Part shown: piece by piece, positions 35,561 to 49,199 of the stretch
Layout of the letters: every line of letters starts with the position of its first letter
How positions within the stretch are numbered: the first letter of the stretch is position 1
The notes under the pieces: generated by a model
The model's input: the letters and a program-made list of their open reading frames with translations, nothing else
Told to the model about the DNA's origin: nothing
Databases searched by the model: none
Position numbers and translations under genes: made by a program
Source: Sapria himalayana
Taxonomy: Eukaryota > Streptophyta > Magnoliopsida > Malpighiales > Rafflesiaceae
DNA length: 64,000 nt
Direction: 5' to 3'
Assembly (NCBI GenBank): GCA_029783825.1
Contig: JAREIK010010474.1
Location: 1-64,000, forward strand

Positions 35561-36640
35561 TCTCTCCAATGATGTCTAATAAAGGCATATTGTTTGGTAT
35601 TTTTCCAAGTCCAATATCAAGGGATACACAATAGCTTGTAAATTGACATTTGTGTTTCTTCTATTATAAGATTATATACAGAGTATTTTCTTATTAGTCT
35701 CTCTCTTGACTATGATATAGGAATCCTTAAAGATATGAAAGACATTGTCTTGTATTTTCAATGTAAATACTCACACATTCTTAGAGTAGTCATTAATGAA
35801 TGTCACAAAATAAAGGAACTCACTTTATTTTCTTCTCTTCATAGAGTAAACAACAATAAGTATAAGATCAAAGATATTCAATCCCCTCGAAGGAAAAAAA
35901 GAGTGCAATGGTACAATATGGTTTTTTACAATCATATAGTCTATTCACTCATCAAGAGATGATCCATGGCAAAATCATAGGATATTGCTTCTAGTAAGTA
36001 GATGAAGGTCTTTCTTACTCACATGGCAAAATTTTATGTGCCAGAGACCAATTTTATTTTTTTGATTAATAATATTTACATGATCCTTAGGAAATCTTAT
36101 TAAAAGAGCACAAAGTACACTCTTTTTAATCCCTCATAATGACTAATGACCCATTAACTAATTTCAAACAATCATCATTAAAATTACTCACATATCTCAT
36201 GTCATCTAACATGCCTATGGATATTAAATTCGCTTAAATGTCTGGTATATAATGGATATTTTTCATCATTAGATGATGTCTAGTTTCTACTTGCATATAA
36301 ATATCTCTCATGCCTAATATATATGATGTCCATTATTATTATCTATATTTATTATCTCATAATCACCATGTATGTATATAGTAAAGAAGTCAGTATACAT
36401 GGTATTGTAGCATAAAACTTATTTGTCAATAATCTATCACCTTTATGAGAAACTAAATTAGCAGATTTAGCACCATTATTTAGTTTCATATCACTTTTCA
36501 AGATAATATTTGTTTCTCTTTTAGGTTTATCTTTTCTCACTATTAATGTAGTTTTTTAAGAATAGTAGTCATTTTTAACATATCTCATCTTGTTATTGTG
36601 ATAAATTTTGATTACTTTTTTATTTCTTGACTTGTCTTTG
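35560..36640 (-). pseudogene. Ty1/copia pol relic: protease-proximal, GAG-pre-integrase and integrase start (antisense)
   Basis: Reading the minus strand from 36,640 down: a charged stretch, then MMKNIHYIPDI, NLISIGMLDDMRYVSNFNDD, CLKLVNGSLVIMRD, KIGLWHIKFCHVSKKDLHLL, and later FDLILIV, LYFVTFINDYSKN, VFTLKIQDNVFHIFK. The family reads ...VPxLxxNLISxGxLDxxGY, LWHxRxGHMSExGLxxL, DLVHSDVCGP, YFVTFIDDxSRxxWVYxLKxKxxVFxxFK. Integrase catalytic residues are partly lost and stops are frequent. The zinc-finger histidines (LWH..KFCHVS) are still visible. No reverse transcriptase follows below 35,560. Confidence 0.8.
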
Positions 36641-37928
36641 AAAAGATATTTTTTTTGTCACTCAGTGTATGCCTAGTAGTTCTACTATGTCATATAATTA
36701 TTTGATATCATATAATTATTTGATGTAGAGATAATCACTCATTTTATTTTTTTCAAATAGAATAATTAGATACGTATAACTTCATTATCAAAGTGTAGTC
36801 CTCCATCATAGAAAATGTCAAATTCAACCATGAATAAATCACACACAAAAATGGCACAACTTATCTCTGATATTTGTGACGTTATTGGTATCATAATAAT
36901 TTGATATCACTTTAAAATATCAAATAAATATGATTCGACATGAGTATCACTAAACGGCTTCCTCAATAGATGCTTTGATACTAATTGGTATAAATAACAC
37001 GCTCTCATACTATTTGATTGTATCATGGAGATACTCTGATATTATTTATTGGGTAAGTTGGTAGGGTTAGTGATTATTCTAAAACTACTAAAAATGTCAT
37101 AAATTATATTTTATCTAGTACAACGAAAACTTTTATATTTTCAAGAACCAAGTGAGATTTAATTTTTATTTTTTAGAATTGTCCAATTTTCAATATAATA
37201 AATTATATCCAAATTTTATTTTATTAAGATAATCAAATATAATTAATTCAACATAAAATTCAAAGTAAAATTTACAACCACCGTTTCAAATTAACAAATG
37301 GTAAGGACTTTTTGATAGTTATTAATATCCATAAACACTGAACACACCAAAATTACAAATCAACAAGGCAAATTTATTTAGAATATAAAATTCTAGAAAT
37401 CATAAAATTTTAGAACCATTACGTGAACATGAGATTTTGAGTAAAATATTTCAGACATTGTTCCACTATATTCTTTAAGTTAAGTGTTGCTTTCATCAAC
37501 TTCGTGCAAGAGTAATCTTTAAATTAAATTCTTGATAAAAGGGAAGTTTTTATCCAGAAACTTTTCACACCAACTTCAGTTAGATGACCCGACAGAATGG
37601 AATGGAATATGTACCTTAATCAATTCTTTGGTTTTATTTTGTTTAACCACAAAACACTGACAAGAAAAAGACATCACCAACTCCTCCCTCTTTTGAAAAA
37701 TGCACATTTATATGTGATTTTTTTCATTTCTCAGACACTGCAATGCACATTTATGTGACATTTGATTTTATATTTTAGTTTTCATAATATGAAAAATTAT
37801 ATTGTGTTCTTAGTCCACCATGTACTCACAAAAAAAAACAAAAAACCAAAAAAATACAAAAAATTAGTAACTAGAAAAATTAAAAATTTTATATAATTAT
37901 TTAAATTAAAGCAAAATCAAACTAAAAT
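36640..37928. other. AT-rich intergenic sequence without recognised gene
   Basis: No domain is recognised in any frame. It could include the decayed 5' part of the copia element whose pol lies just below, but no Gag or LTR signature was seen. Confidence 0.45.
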
Positions 37929-38256
37929 ACAAATGAAATCAAATTGGTCTACCCAACTTAGTCCACCATGTAGCTATCAGGGTTCATCCTGATATCTACA
38001 AAATTTAAAATATTTTCTATACCTTAAACCATAACTCTTGAATTCTTAAAATTAATGAAGCACAAAATAGTGGAATAGTTATCTAATATTTTAATTTTTT
38101 TTTCATTTATACACAATTTTCACAAAAAAGTGGATATTCCCTATGATGTTGAAAAACTCTATCCATGGTTCTAAAGCAAATAAATTTTATACTAAATCTA
38201 TAAGTATATACAAAGTAATATATGTTAAAAGTATTATAACAAAATTTCAAGAATGA
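37928..38256 (+). repeat. Dispersed 330-bp repeat, copy 2
   Basis: It is in direct orientation relative to 33,262-33,590 and carries the same landmarks (AAATGAAATCAAATTGGTCT, CTACCCAACTT, CCTTAAACCATAACTCTTGAA-type). Small indels separate the copies. The two bracket the copia pol relic. Confidence 0.75.
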
Positions 38257-38443
38257 CTTTTGGAAGTCATATGCACATTTATGTGCCATCTCAACTTTTT
38301 CTCTCCTTATTTATTATTCCTTTTTCTTTCCTTCTCAACATACAATTTTGTTCATTTACATAGTTTTATGAAATCTTATGATATTTATTACTAAAACAAA
38401 ATCGACACTTAATGAATTTCATCTGACTTAATAAGTATTTGAC

Positions 38444-39178
38444 GTATAATAAAAAATCATACTCAGAGCACAAGCCTCCCTTCCTCGACACATGATAAGG
38501 TAGGTTAAGATCTTGACGACTTAGAAAATCATAGAGACTATATTTGGACTTGAACTTGAGACCTACCATTTTTAGATGAAAATACTTGTCATCATATCAA
38601 AGCATGACTTCTTAACCCATGATAGAATAAGAAAATAAAAAGCTTGAAAAAAGCACTATGCAAGTGAAGAAATATGAAATAAGGAGAAAAAAAATAGAAG
38701 TAGTACTAAGAGCACAAGTCTCCTGCTTAAAATAGGATCTGGGAAAGGTTAAGGTCTCGACGACCTAGAAAATTAGAGAGACTATATCTTATGTGGCTCA
38801 AACTCGAAACCTATCTTCCTTAGATACTTGTCATCAATACCAAAACATGACTTCTTAACTCATGAAAGAATACAAAAATAAAAAGTTTGAAGAAAGCACT
38901 ATGCAAGGAAAGAAATATGAAATAAGTAGACAAAATAAGAGAGCATACTCAAAGTATAAGTATCCTACTTGACAAAGAACCTAAGAAAGGTTAAGATCTC
39001 AATGGCTGAGAAAATCAGAAAGACTGTATCTGATGAGGCTTAAACTCGAGACATATCATTCTTAAATGAAAATACTTATCATCACCCCAAAACATGACTT
39101 CTTTACTAATGAAAGAATAAGAAAACAAAAAGATTGAACACATTATGCAAGTGACAAAATATGAAACAAGGCAAAATA
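38444..39178 (-). repeat. Triplicated tRNA-SINE-like repeat (three units of about 245 bp)
   Basis: Units lie at about 38,444-38,686, 38,687-38,930 and 38,931-39,178. On the minus strand each has a TTAAGAAGTCATG(C/T)TTTGG-type start, a CTCGAGTTTAAGCC-type B-box region (exact GTTCAAGTC at 38547-38555 in unit 1), a GTCTCTCTGATTTTCT-like block, then CCTTTCCCAGATCC and GGAGACTTGTGCTC, and a T-rich end. The last part resembles the plant Au-SINE 3' domain. The array abuts the stop codon of the PPR pseudogene. The SINE reading is inference; the tandem triplication is plain. Confidence 0.65.
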
Positions 39179-39181
39179 ATT

Positions 39182-40920
39182 TTATATCCATTGGTTTTTA
39201 TTAGATCTCATTTTTCTCTTTCTATACATTTCTTGCAACATATTCTCTACATTGCCCTTATTTGTTGATTGAACAAAAGTACGACAAATCAAAGAAATGG
39301 TTTCTTTAGTTGGAACAAAGTGTTTCTCATCCATCTCTTTGAATAATGATTTTGCTTCATCTTGAAATCTCTTCTTTGAAGTCTCATCAACCTTTTGATT
39401 GTTCAATAAGTTGCAAAACCCACAAATCAAAATATCATAAGTGGAAGAATTGAGGGGCACCCTTATAGCTTGCATTTCTTTCCAAATCTCTCTAGCTCGA
39501 TCCATCTTTCCCACCTCAACAAAGTATCCAATAAGCACATTACAAGTGCTAGTTTTGGGCAAAAACCCTTTGCTTCTCATTTCAAAATAAAGCCTCATTG
39601 CCTCCTTCACCCTCCCCATCTTACCAAAACAAGAGATCAATATATCATATGTTGAGCCATGGATTTTATCCCATATCCCTTAATTTTCTCAAACAATGTG
39701 CTTGCCTCTCTTACTAATTGAGCACCCACAAGTGCCACCAATAGAAGATTAAATGTTGTAACATTTGGTAGGACATCATTATCTAGCATCTCCGTGTACA
39801 ATTCAAATCCATGCTTCACATGAGTGGCTTCGCAACATCTATGAATAAGCGCATTGTAAGTAGTTGTATTAGGTCGAATTCTATCTTTCAACATGTCATG
39901 AAACACAAAGGTGGCCTTCCTAATCATTCCTAACCTACATAACACCACAATGAGACTATTATATGCTTCTCGATTGAGCTTAAGCCCCATGCCAACTAGT
40001 AGATGGTGAATTTGCATGATTTTATGAGCTCTTCTATCTTTAGAGATTGCATTAAGGAGAAGTCTATGGGCGATCACGTTGGGGCGAATACCAAGATCTA
40101 CATTTTCATTTAAGACACCCAATGCCTTTTGGAGGTCACCCACTCGAAGAAACCCTCCTACTAGAGCATTACAAGTAATTGAATTTGGCATCAAATTTGA
40201 ATCTTTCATCTCCTCCCATATGCCTAAGGCTCTCTCCATTCTTCCTTGCTTGAAATGAGCATGAATCATGGTGTTGAAGGTGACAAGATCATAAGCAAAG
40301 CCCAACTCCTTGATTCCATTATAAATGGAGTTTGCTTCGTATTTTCCAAGCTTTGAAAGGCCATTAATCAGCACATTGTAAGCAACCACATCAAGTGGTA
40401 TCCCCCTTCCCATCATTTCTTCAACAATGTTCATAGCAGAAGACTCATTTCCTGCCTTAAAGAAGCAATCCATTAGCGATGTGTAATTAACACGATTAAG
40501 TGGCAAGCCCTTAGATATCATCCCTTTGAACAATCCTTCAAATTGCTCAAATTTTTTACTTTTTTTGAAGTTGTTTAGCAGAGAATCAACCACGTGACAG
40601 CTTTCCTTCAACCCTTTTGATTTCATTTCCTTGTAGAGAAGTATAGCAGTTTATTCTTTACCAGCCTTGAAGCAGCCAAAGATGAAGGTAGAATAGTTAT
40701 AAGCATTCAGGCAAATGTCCTCGTCCAGCATCTTCTTCATCACATCAACTGCTTCATTCACCAATCCTTTCTTCGCGTAGCCATTTATCACTCAGAATAA
40801 GTGACCACATTTGTCAGAACATGGCGCCTCTCCATTTCTTGCAGCAGAGACTCTGCTCCATCCATGTCTCCTGCCTTGCAGCACCCATCAATCAGGGCCG
40901 TATACTTGATAGCCATTTCT
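39182..40920 (-). pseudogene. Pentatricopeptide repeat (P-class) protein pseudogene, At5g14770-like
   Basis: About 579 codons of tandem 35-residue PPR motifs remain, for example KYTALIDGCCKAGDMDGAE, VVAYNVLINGLSKLGKY, LVTFNTMIHAHFKQG and TTYNALIHRC, ending at a stop at 39182-39184. P-class PPR proteins bind organelle RNA and act in mitochondria or chloroplasts. Motif order and the C-terminal segment resemble the mitochondrial protein At5g14770 from memory. The N-terminal third, with the targeting peptide, is absent beyond 40,920. Breaks are a frameshift near 40,790, a stop TAA (codon 40651-40653) and a frameshift near 39,650. Apparent starts at 40626 and 39640 are internal methionines. No introns are visible, as is usual for PPR genes, so retrocopy versus truncation cannot be told apart. 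A sequencing indel could explain one break but hardly all. Confidence 0.85.
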
Positions 40921-41700
40921 TACATAATATTCAACAAATGAGGTATACTAGGACTCTATCATATGTTTTTTTTTCAATTTGATAAATATTATACATAAGT
41001 CTTTCTTATTTTCAATTTATTTCTTAATTAATTATTTTACTAAATAGCTAGCCTTCATAGTAGATTAACTTGATATATATGAAATATGATTCTCTGAAAT
41101 CTTCATTTTTATTCTTAATCTATATTTATTTTTTTTTCAAAATTTCATATCAAGACTCTTTGAGATTAATACCTCGGTAGTTTTTATATTCTTGAATATT
41201 TCACTTATTCTTATAAATCAGAATTATAATGTTTGACTCTACTTATTTGATATCTTTTTTGTCTTCATGATCTTGTTAAGCAATCTAAATCATAATAATT
41301 TTTTCTCCTTCATTATCCTTCATACTTCAATAGGGATATTGTACAGTCATATGATTTTTTGGTATTCATTTTCTTGAAACATTTATAATCTTTATGGTTT
41401 TGTATTGGCTACACATTTAAAGTTATTTAGTTATATAGCAACCTCAAAATTCAAATATTAATTTGTAATTTGTAATTTGTTTTATAAGATAATGAAAATA
41501 TATCTTTCAACTCTTTATGTCTTCATTTTTTATTAAAATCTGATTATTTTTAGTCATAATACAGTTTATCTTACAAATGCATGGTCATATTGTTTCTTAT
41601 CCTAACTAAATTATAAATTTCATTTTCTTTGTATTTTGCAGTTTATCATACAACTCATATATGCTGGAAATTTTAATTTAATTAACTAATATTTTAGCTT
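40920..41700. other. AT-rich sequence upstream of the PPR relic, no gene recognised
   Basis: No PPR motifs, targeting-peptide-like frame or promoter element can be supported here, so similarity to the PPR gene stops abruptly at 40,920. Confidence 0.5.
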
Positions 41701-41869
41701 TCTTTATGTTTGGTGCTAATTAAAAATTAATATATATATATATATATATATATATTTTATATAGGTTGTGTGTGTGTGTGTGTGTGTGTATGCTTATATA
41801 TGTATGTTTTGAAAACATTTATATATATGGATTTATATATAAGTTTTAAAGAATGTTTAGATATATAAT

Positions 41870-41928
<59 letters not shown>

Positions 41929-42450
41929 ACATGTGTCTACTTATATGTATATATATTATATATTATATACTTAGAGTCTTATATATATATATCCTGGCAG
42001 AATTTATGGTTTTTTTTTAGAACCATAACTTTTGACTAGAAAGAATTACAAATACATTTACTCGAGCTACAACTATTTCTAGAGTTGCACCTCTTTACTC
42101 CAAATAAAAAACCAGAGTCGTAGCTATTCTCAGTGCCGCAACTTTGGGTTACATAGTAGATATACATGAACCATGATAATTTTTATTGCCATGAAGTCGT
42201 GTTATAGAGTTAGAGGTGTCAACGGGTTCGAACAGTCCAAGTAAGGAGTGAGGCACATTACGATTCAGGTGTGCCTGACATGACATGACCTAGTTCAAAG
42301 ATGTGCCTAGATAAGTCTCATCTCTCATGTCATCCAATGGCATGGCTCGAGTAATGTTTGGCCAGAGTTCCTGGCTAGTATGGACTTGACCCAATCTAAG
42401 TTGGTCATGTTCAATCCAACTGCAACTTGGCATGACCTAGTATGATCAAG
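41700..42450 (+). repeat. Fragment of composite repeat (end of block M and start of flank L)
   Basis: It contains (TA)n at 41,731-41,755, (TG)n at 41,767-41,788, and an (AT)(GT)n run at 41,871-41,926. It then has the flank L opening (AACTTTTGACTAGAAAGAATT, CTTTGGGTTACATAGTAGA) and GGCATG-type motifs to 42,450, where similarity ends. It is an orphan fragment just upstream of copy B. Confidence 0.65.
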
Positions 42451-42810
42451 AAATATCAATACGAATTTTAACCCAAATCCTTCAACTAATTGAAACTAAC
42501 TAAAATCATGAAATTCGAGTTTCACTCAAGTTGAATTCTAGTAGGGTTGGATTGGATCTAGCCATCGAGATGAGTAATTAGATGTATTGAAAGAATAAAA
42601 AATTAATATAAAATAAATATATTTATTATATTTACATTAAAATATAAAAAAATAGAGTTGTAACATTAATATCTTATTTTTATTAGGACAAAATATAATT
42701 TTTTTATTAATTAATTATTCGAAATTTAAATAATATAATTTTATAAAATTAATAAATTATTTGTATAATTTAGATATGATCCCCACATATGGTAAAAAAA
42801 AAATACATAG
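42450..42810. repeat. AT-rich dispersed repeat
   Basis: AACATTAATATCTTATTTTTA and TTTATAAAATTAATAAATTAT sequences recur at 56,030-56,190 (start of copy C) and, more weakly, at 28,130-28,220. In both 42.8 and 56.2 kb it immediately precedes block M, so it may belong to the composite repeat in these copies in place of block J. Confidence 0.55.
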
Positions 42811-43713
42811 GTATGATATACAAATAAAAGCAAACTGATATGTTGTTCTACCCAAATTTTAAAAAAAAATCATTTCCGCTTTGAAACCTAAACTTGCACC
42901 AAAGTATTTATTACCCCAAACAAAATTTATACAAAAAAAAAAAGCACATCTCCTTTTCTCTTTTCTCTCAAGCTAAATAAATCATGGTTGTTATATAATC
43001 TTATTCTCCATTCTCTTCGCATCAAATTGTAACATTAATTGTTTATTTTTTTTTAATGTTCACTTGCAAAAACATTATCCATTAAGGATATTAGCAAATT
43101 CAATCCTAGTACATGAAAATCTTATGTTTATCAGTTTATTACTTAGACACACACACACACACACTTATATGTTGCCAAATATACAACAATATATAACTAT
43201 ATATATAGACATATCTAGTATTATATATATATATATATAATTATACATGTCCACTATATATGGAACACGTGTATAATCCTATGCATATACACTTGGATAT
43301 ATACAAGTGCATATATACACTAATAAACATGTATTACAATTATTATTAGATGTATGTAAGCCTATATATACACTTAAACACTATTGTACATATATTGTAC
43401 ATAGTAGTCTAAAAGTGTGCATATATAGACATATTTAATGTTGTATATAGATATATGTATAATGTATATAGATCAATGAATGTATGTAACTATATACACC
43501 AATAGATTATGGCTATTTATATTCTTATATACTATTATATATATATATATGATTATATGAGCATATATGTATAGGAATATATACTATGGTCTGTATACAT
43601 ATAGGCACAAGTAGTATCTATGCATATTATATATAGACACACACAATAAAACATTATACATAAATTCATGTTTAAACATTATTGTTTAAACATTTATGCA
43701 AACTATTATACAT

Positions 43714-43746
<33 letters not shown>

Positions 43747-45580
43747 TATATATAAAAGCAGTATATAGGTATGTTTATATAAATATAGACATATAATTTA
43801 ATATTGTTTTAACGTATATTTATGTTCTTATCTATAAATACTTATATATTGCTTTCTATAGTAATTTGTGTGCAAGAAGCCTATATATATACACACCTGG
43901 ACATTGTTGTGTGCGTGCGTGCGTGTGTGTATATTGATAGATATGGGACTTTATACAAGTGTGTTTGTATATATAGACATTTAGTGTTGTATATATATAA
44001 ATGTATATCTAATATGTATTTATGTAGCTATACATATATACAACAATATAGAATTAAGGCTATATGTTGTGTGGTGTGTGTGTGTATATATATATACATA
44101 TATATTATCATCTATGCTCTTAGTGAATATTAAAAAAAATTATTTAATAATCAATTAGGTAACAAAAATACTGCAGCTCTTGAAGAGGACATCATGATTC
44201 AAACACTTAACAATATATCATTAATTGCAATTTCAACCACCAAACGATAAACATCAAATCATATCACTAACAAAAATAAACGAGTAGTATATATATACAT
44301 TTATATATGTATACATAAACATTCACACACACACACACACAAATATATATAGTTAAAAATATATAGAAATGCTTCTAGATATTTATATATATTATACATA
44401 TTTATATATTATATATATGTTTATATATCTATATATAAACATATAAACATTTACACCACACACACACATACTTAATTGGTGCTTATAATTAGATAGTTGG
44501 AGGTGCAATTAACATTGCTTAGCAAATGGATTTATGCCATATTTCCTACTGATATTCCATATTGTTTGTACTCCAATTGAATAATTATTCATATTTTTTT
44601 TAAATTTGTTGCAATTTTATGGAGGGGGAAAAATTGAGTTTTTGATTTTCATTGTACCAACACAAAAATATTTTATGTTTTGGTATTTTTTAAAATATTA
44701 AAATTTTAGGAATTATTTTTTAAATATTTTTAACCATTGCACCTAAACATAAGAATCCCTGATTAATATAAAGAAATATTAAATTTCATTTTAAATATAC
44801 TGCGTATAATGTTTTAAAACACAAAACTAAAAAATATTTACAAAAACATACCTCAAATTTTGATAATTAAAATAAAATTACACCAAAATATAACATATTT
44901 AGATTTTAGTACACTATGAAATAAAAATCAATTTTGCAACTGCATTTATATAGGTCTGCATTTAATAAACAAGTTGATCCTCTTTTTCGATAATAGTAAT
45001 TTTTGAATTCAAATGTTATTTTTCAAGAAAGATCAAAAATTATTTTCATTTTTTTTAAAACTGATATAAATATATATATTTACGTTTATATAATTATATA
45101 TGTATAAATCTATAAATTTATAATTAAATACATAAATATAATTATATAAATCTATATAAATGTATATAGATACTTATATAAAACATATATATATAAACAT
45201 AAATAAATAAATAAATATATATATATATATATAATTAAGGTTATATATAGATATTTAGATATATAAGTTTACTTATATAAGTTTATATATATATATGGTT
45301 ATACATATAAATACACACACCCACCCACACACATATATATAGGTTTATATTTATACTATATATATAATTAAGGTTATATATAGACATTTAGATATATAAG
45401 TTTACTTATATAAGTTTTATATATATATGGTTTTACATATAAATACACACACACCCACCCACACACACACAATATATAGGTTTTATTTATACTATATATA
45501 TATATATATATATAAGTTATCACAAATGTTTAGATATATAGTGATATAAATGAGTATATATACTAATATATATCCTAACA
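42810..45580 (+). repeat. Microsatellite-rich block M, copy B
   Basis: It aligns in order with block M copies A and C, with the same conserved lead (GATATACAAATAAAAGCAAAC) and internal landmarks. Local runs are (AC)n at 43,146-43,164, TACA units at about 43,713-43,740, GTGC/GTGT at 43,908-43,932 and (AC)n at 44,324-44,341. The part after 45,240 is locally duplicated: TTAAGGTTATATATAGA...ATATATATGG recurs at about 45,366. Frames are artefacts. Confidence 0.7.
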
Positions 45581-48300
45581 TAAGTAATTATTTTTTTAGC
45601 ACAATGACTTTTGACTACAAAGAGTTACAAAAACTATTTATTCAAACTGCAACTATTTTTAAAGTTATAATTCTTTGCTCCAAAGAAAAGACTAAAATTG
45701 AGTATATTCCCAATACCTTGATTTTGGGTTACATAGTAAAAATGCATGAGCCATGAGAATTTTTATTGCCATGAATTCAAATTACAAAGTTCGAGGTGTC
45801 TACTGGTTTGGGCAGCCCAAGTAAGGCACGAGGCACAAAATGATTTTGATATGCTTGGAATGGTATGACCCAGTTTAGAGACATGCCTAGACCAGTCTCA
45901 TGTTGACCCACGAGGCCCAAAATTCAAAGTTAGCTTGGCCAAGCTTAACCTAATTGGTATGACTCGGTATGACATGGCATGATCTAACATAACCCAAGAA
46001 AAGTCATGCCAATGGGCTATTATGGGCTGTCCACTAGCACAGTATGTTGGTCTAGTTGGACCTAAAACTGGGTCATTTCGATATAACAACACCTATTTGA
46101 CACCTTTACACATAGTAGAACTATATGACTCATAGTCATTGTTAATACCATGACTTTGTATTATAAAAAAATGTACGAGCTAGATATTTCTATTGCCATG
46201 ACAAACTAAAATAAGAAAGAGACCAAAACCATGATTATTCTTTAGTATTGTAACTTTGTGTTACATAAAGACAAATCTAAAATCACGACTCTTCACTAAT
46301 ACCATGCCTTCTTATTTGAAAAATTCACACAATTGTTTTAGTATAAATCAGAACATAGAGCCAAAAACAAAAGAGGAGCGATGACATGACCAAAGAGGTG
46401 AAAAACTATGATTTTGTATAAAAAAGTGCTCAATCCCTGGAGAGATTCATGAGCAAAGACGTGATACAATGTACAAGCATAAACCCTAAAGGAAGAGCAT
46501 AAATTCTCACTATCACCTAGGGGCAGATTTGAGTTACACATAAATTTTGTGGGTTTAGAATTTTAATTTCTAGATACTTTTGAAGGTTACCATTTGGATT
46601 CTATAATTTTTACAATATATATTTCAAATTCTCTCATATAAATTTTTCTCTAACGTTCAACTAAATTGAGGTCTTTTACTAGTGTATTTTATTTTTTGAG
46701 ATATATATATATATAATTAATGAATTTTATGTATGAAACTAAATTAAGGTCGACAAAATTTGAGGAAGGCTAAATTATCTCATATACAATCTTTTCTAAT
46801 GTCTGGCTAAATTGAGGTTGTATCAATTTTATTTGAAACTATAATTAAAATTTTATTGTAAGTATATTTGTGATATTATTGTGATAGATAGAAATAGGTA
46901 AGTCATAAAGCACAATCATGTATTAATATTGTAAGGAAGTGATAAGCCCTTTTAAAATTATGTTGATTGTGAGAGACACACTTATATAATAAAACCTGAC
47001 ATTGAGGTAAAATTAATCATGTAAGTATGATGCCTATGAAATAAAAAATATGAACACTTTTATAGGTCAATCCCATTATATATATCCAATATGTACTAAT
47101 CCTCAATTGATATGACATTTTATAAAATATTTTTCCAAGAGTTTTACATTTAGTGTGTGAGTCCCATGTCATCTTGGTAGATGATGATGAGTATGCCATG
47201 AAAAATATGCGAGTCGAGGTGACTCATAATGTGGTGATGGTCATGTGAGTTACTTTTTGTTATTTGATTCCCTATTGATGATATTTGAAAGTAAACATAT
47301 ATTAATTATCATGACTATGATACTTATGAAGCCAAAAGTATAAATACTTTTAATTCCAAATAGTTCACGTCTTTATGATACATGAGGTTGGATAATAAGA
47401 ATGCATATACTAAGCAACCAACAAGGATAGTTGATGTGGTTTGTTAGAGGTAAAGAATTATGAATGACTCTCAAGCATTCATAATTTGCTTTTTTAGTGA
47501 TAAAATGCTCAAGAGATTATTATGAGGGGACCATAATGGGGAAGATCAAATAGATGACAGCCACCTTTTGTGCCAATAGAGAACTAGTATATTTTCACAA
47601 AAATTCAATATTCATTATGTATTGAAGAATAATAATAACCAAATAATTTAGAAAGGTTATTATACATAATAAAATGACCAACCATAGAATTTAAGAGTCT
47701 TACCAAAAATAATTTTATTTTTCTCAATAAATCAATAGTCATCATACTAGTGTTTGATCAAATAGTATATATAATCTCTATTAGAATGTTATTTAAAAAA
47801 AAATTTGCATTACTAGTATTATCAATATACTTAAATAATTATTGTGGAAAAGAGTCCATCTCTCAATGAGCAATTAAGACATTCTCTAATCCTAAAAATT
47901 AATATTATAATAAAGCCAAAATAAGTTTCTAATATAACTACCAGAGATTATTTTGTTTGGCTAGTCAACTTTAGTTGAAATATCTATCCTTGAAAAAAGA
48001 TAATTATGTTCTAGTAGTTTGTATAATAAATTTTTGTACTTTGAATTGCATTAGTCATCTTGTGTTACTTTTTGTGTCCTTTGATTTAATATTTTTTTAT
48101 TTTTTAGGCATAGTTTTTGGAGCAAAAACTATATGATTGTACTAATACCTCTTGACCAAGAGATTGAAAGAACTAGAATGATAATTTTGAGACAGAGAGG
48201 TGAGGAAAATTAAGTGAAAGAAACTAGCAGCAATAAAGAATCCTAAGGGAGTGATCAGCAAGATATCCAATGGCCTAGTCATCACCACACCTTGGGAGAC
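45580..48300 (+). repeat. Composite-repeat flank L, copy B
   Basis: Order and motifs are the same as at 17,760-20,470. Frames such as those at 45,550-45,756 and 46,338-46,541 are shared in equivalent positions with other copies only because the DNA is repeated; none has a known domain. It is a probable LTR of the adjacent gypsy core on the minus strand. Confidence 0.6.
47057..47064 (-). promoter_or_regulatory. TATA-like box in flank L, copy B
   Basis: TATAAAAG is on the core's sense strand, in the same place as in copies 1 and A. It is a candidate LTR promoter element; no activity evidence. Confidence 0.4.
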
Positions 48301-49199
48301 TATTGGTGGGTTTGTAAATATACATAATGATTTATGTTAATAAATACATAATTTTTTATTTTATCATATCATATAAAAATATTTTATTGAGTTGTCTACC
48401 AAGTAGCTCTATATTTAATGTCTATGTCAAGATCACTAACAAGGTATTACATCTATATGTAATCTTAGATATCAAGGCTAGCTTTCTTGTATATTTCTTC
48501 ACTTCCTCTTCTATTCTCAAATTTTCTTTCAACATTGAATCATATTACATAATTTATTTTTTGGAACCTTTTTTCTTTTTCTTCTATTTCTAAGGATGTT
48601 ATAGCTTTTTGGATCATCATAGCTTCTTGGCTTACTTATTTGGGTTCACCCTCTCTAGATGCCATGACTATTTGGATAGCCATTGTTTTTTTCAGCTATA
48701 TTTTGGGCATTTTCTTTCTAGATCTCCAAAGTCATAGGACTAAGGTTTTTCATGACTTCTTCCTTTAGTTTATGTATCTCTAAAGTCATGATGTTGGTCA
48801 AAGGTGTGACTTTTGTTGTTGTATCATTTCTTTTTTTCATTCCTTTTAATCCTCTATAATTTGTTTTCACTATATCTTCATTTATAATTTCAATAGTTAC
48901 TAGTTGGGATTCTGTCTTTATTTTTACTATTGGCATATTCTCTCAATCCTAAATATCTTTTTTCTCCATTCAAATGTGAAAATAATGTAGGTATTTCACT
49001 TTTTTTTTGTATCTCTTAGGAGTATGCTTCTTGTGAGCCTTTTAAAATCATAACATTGAAGAATGTCATGACCTTAACGAATTCATCCTCCTCAATTTCA
49101 GCTTCACTTACATAACTTCATTTCTCTCTACTATGTCATCTTCCTCATCTTCATCGGACCAGAAGTCATATACAAAATCTTATCACCTAAAAACATTAT

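Noticed and set aside
39182..40626. Treating the PPR locus as two adjacent functional genes
   Set aside because: The two open frames are parts of one PPR repeat array separated by a frameshift. Further PPR motifs continue upstream past a stop and another frameshift.
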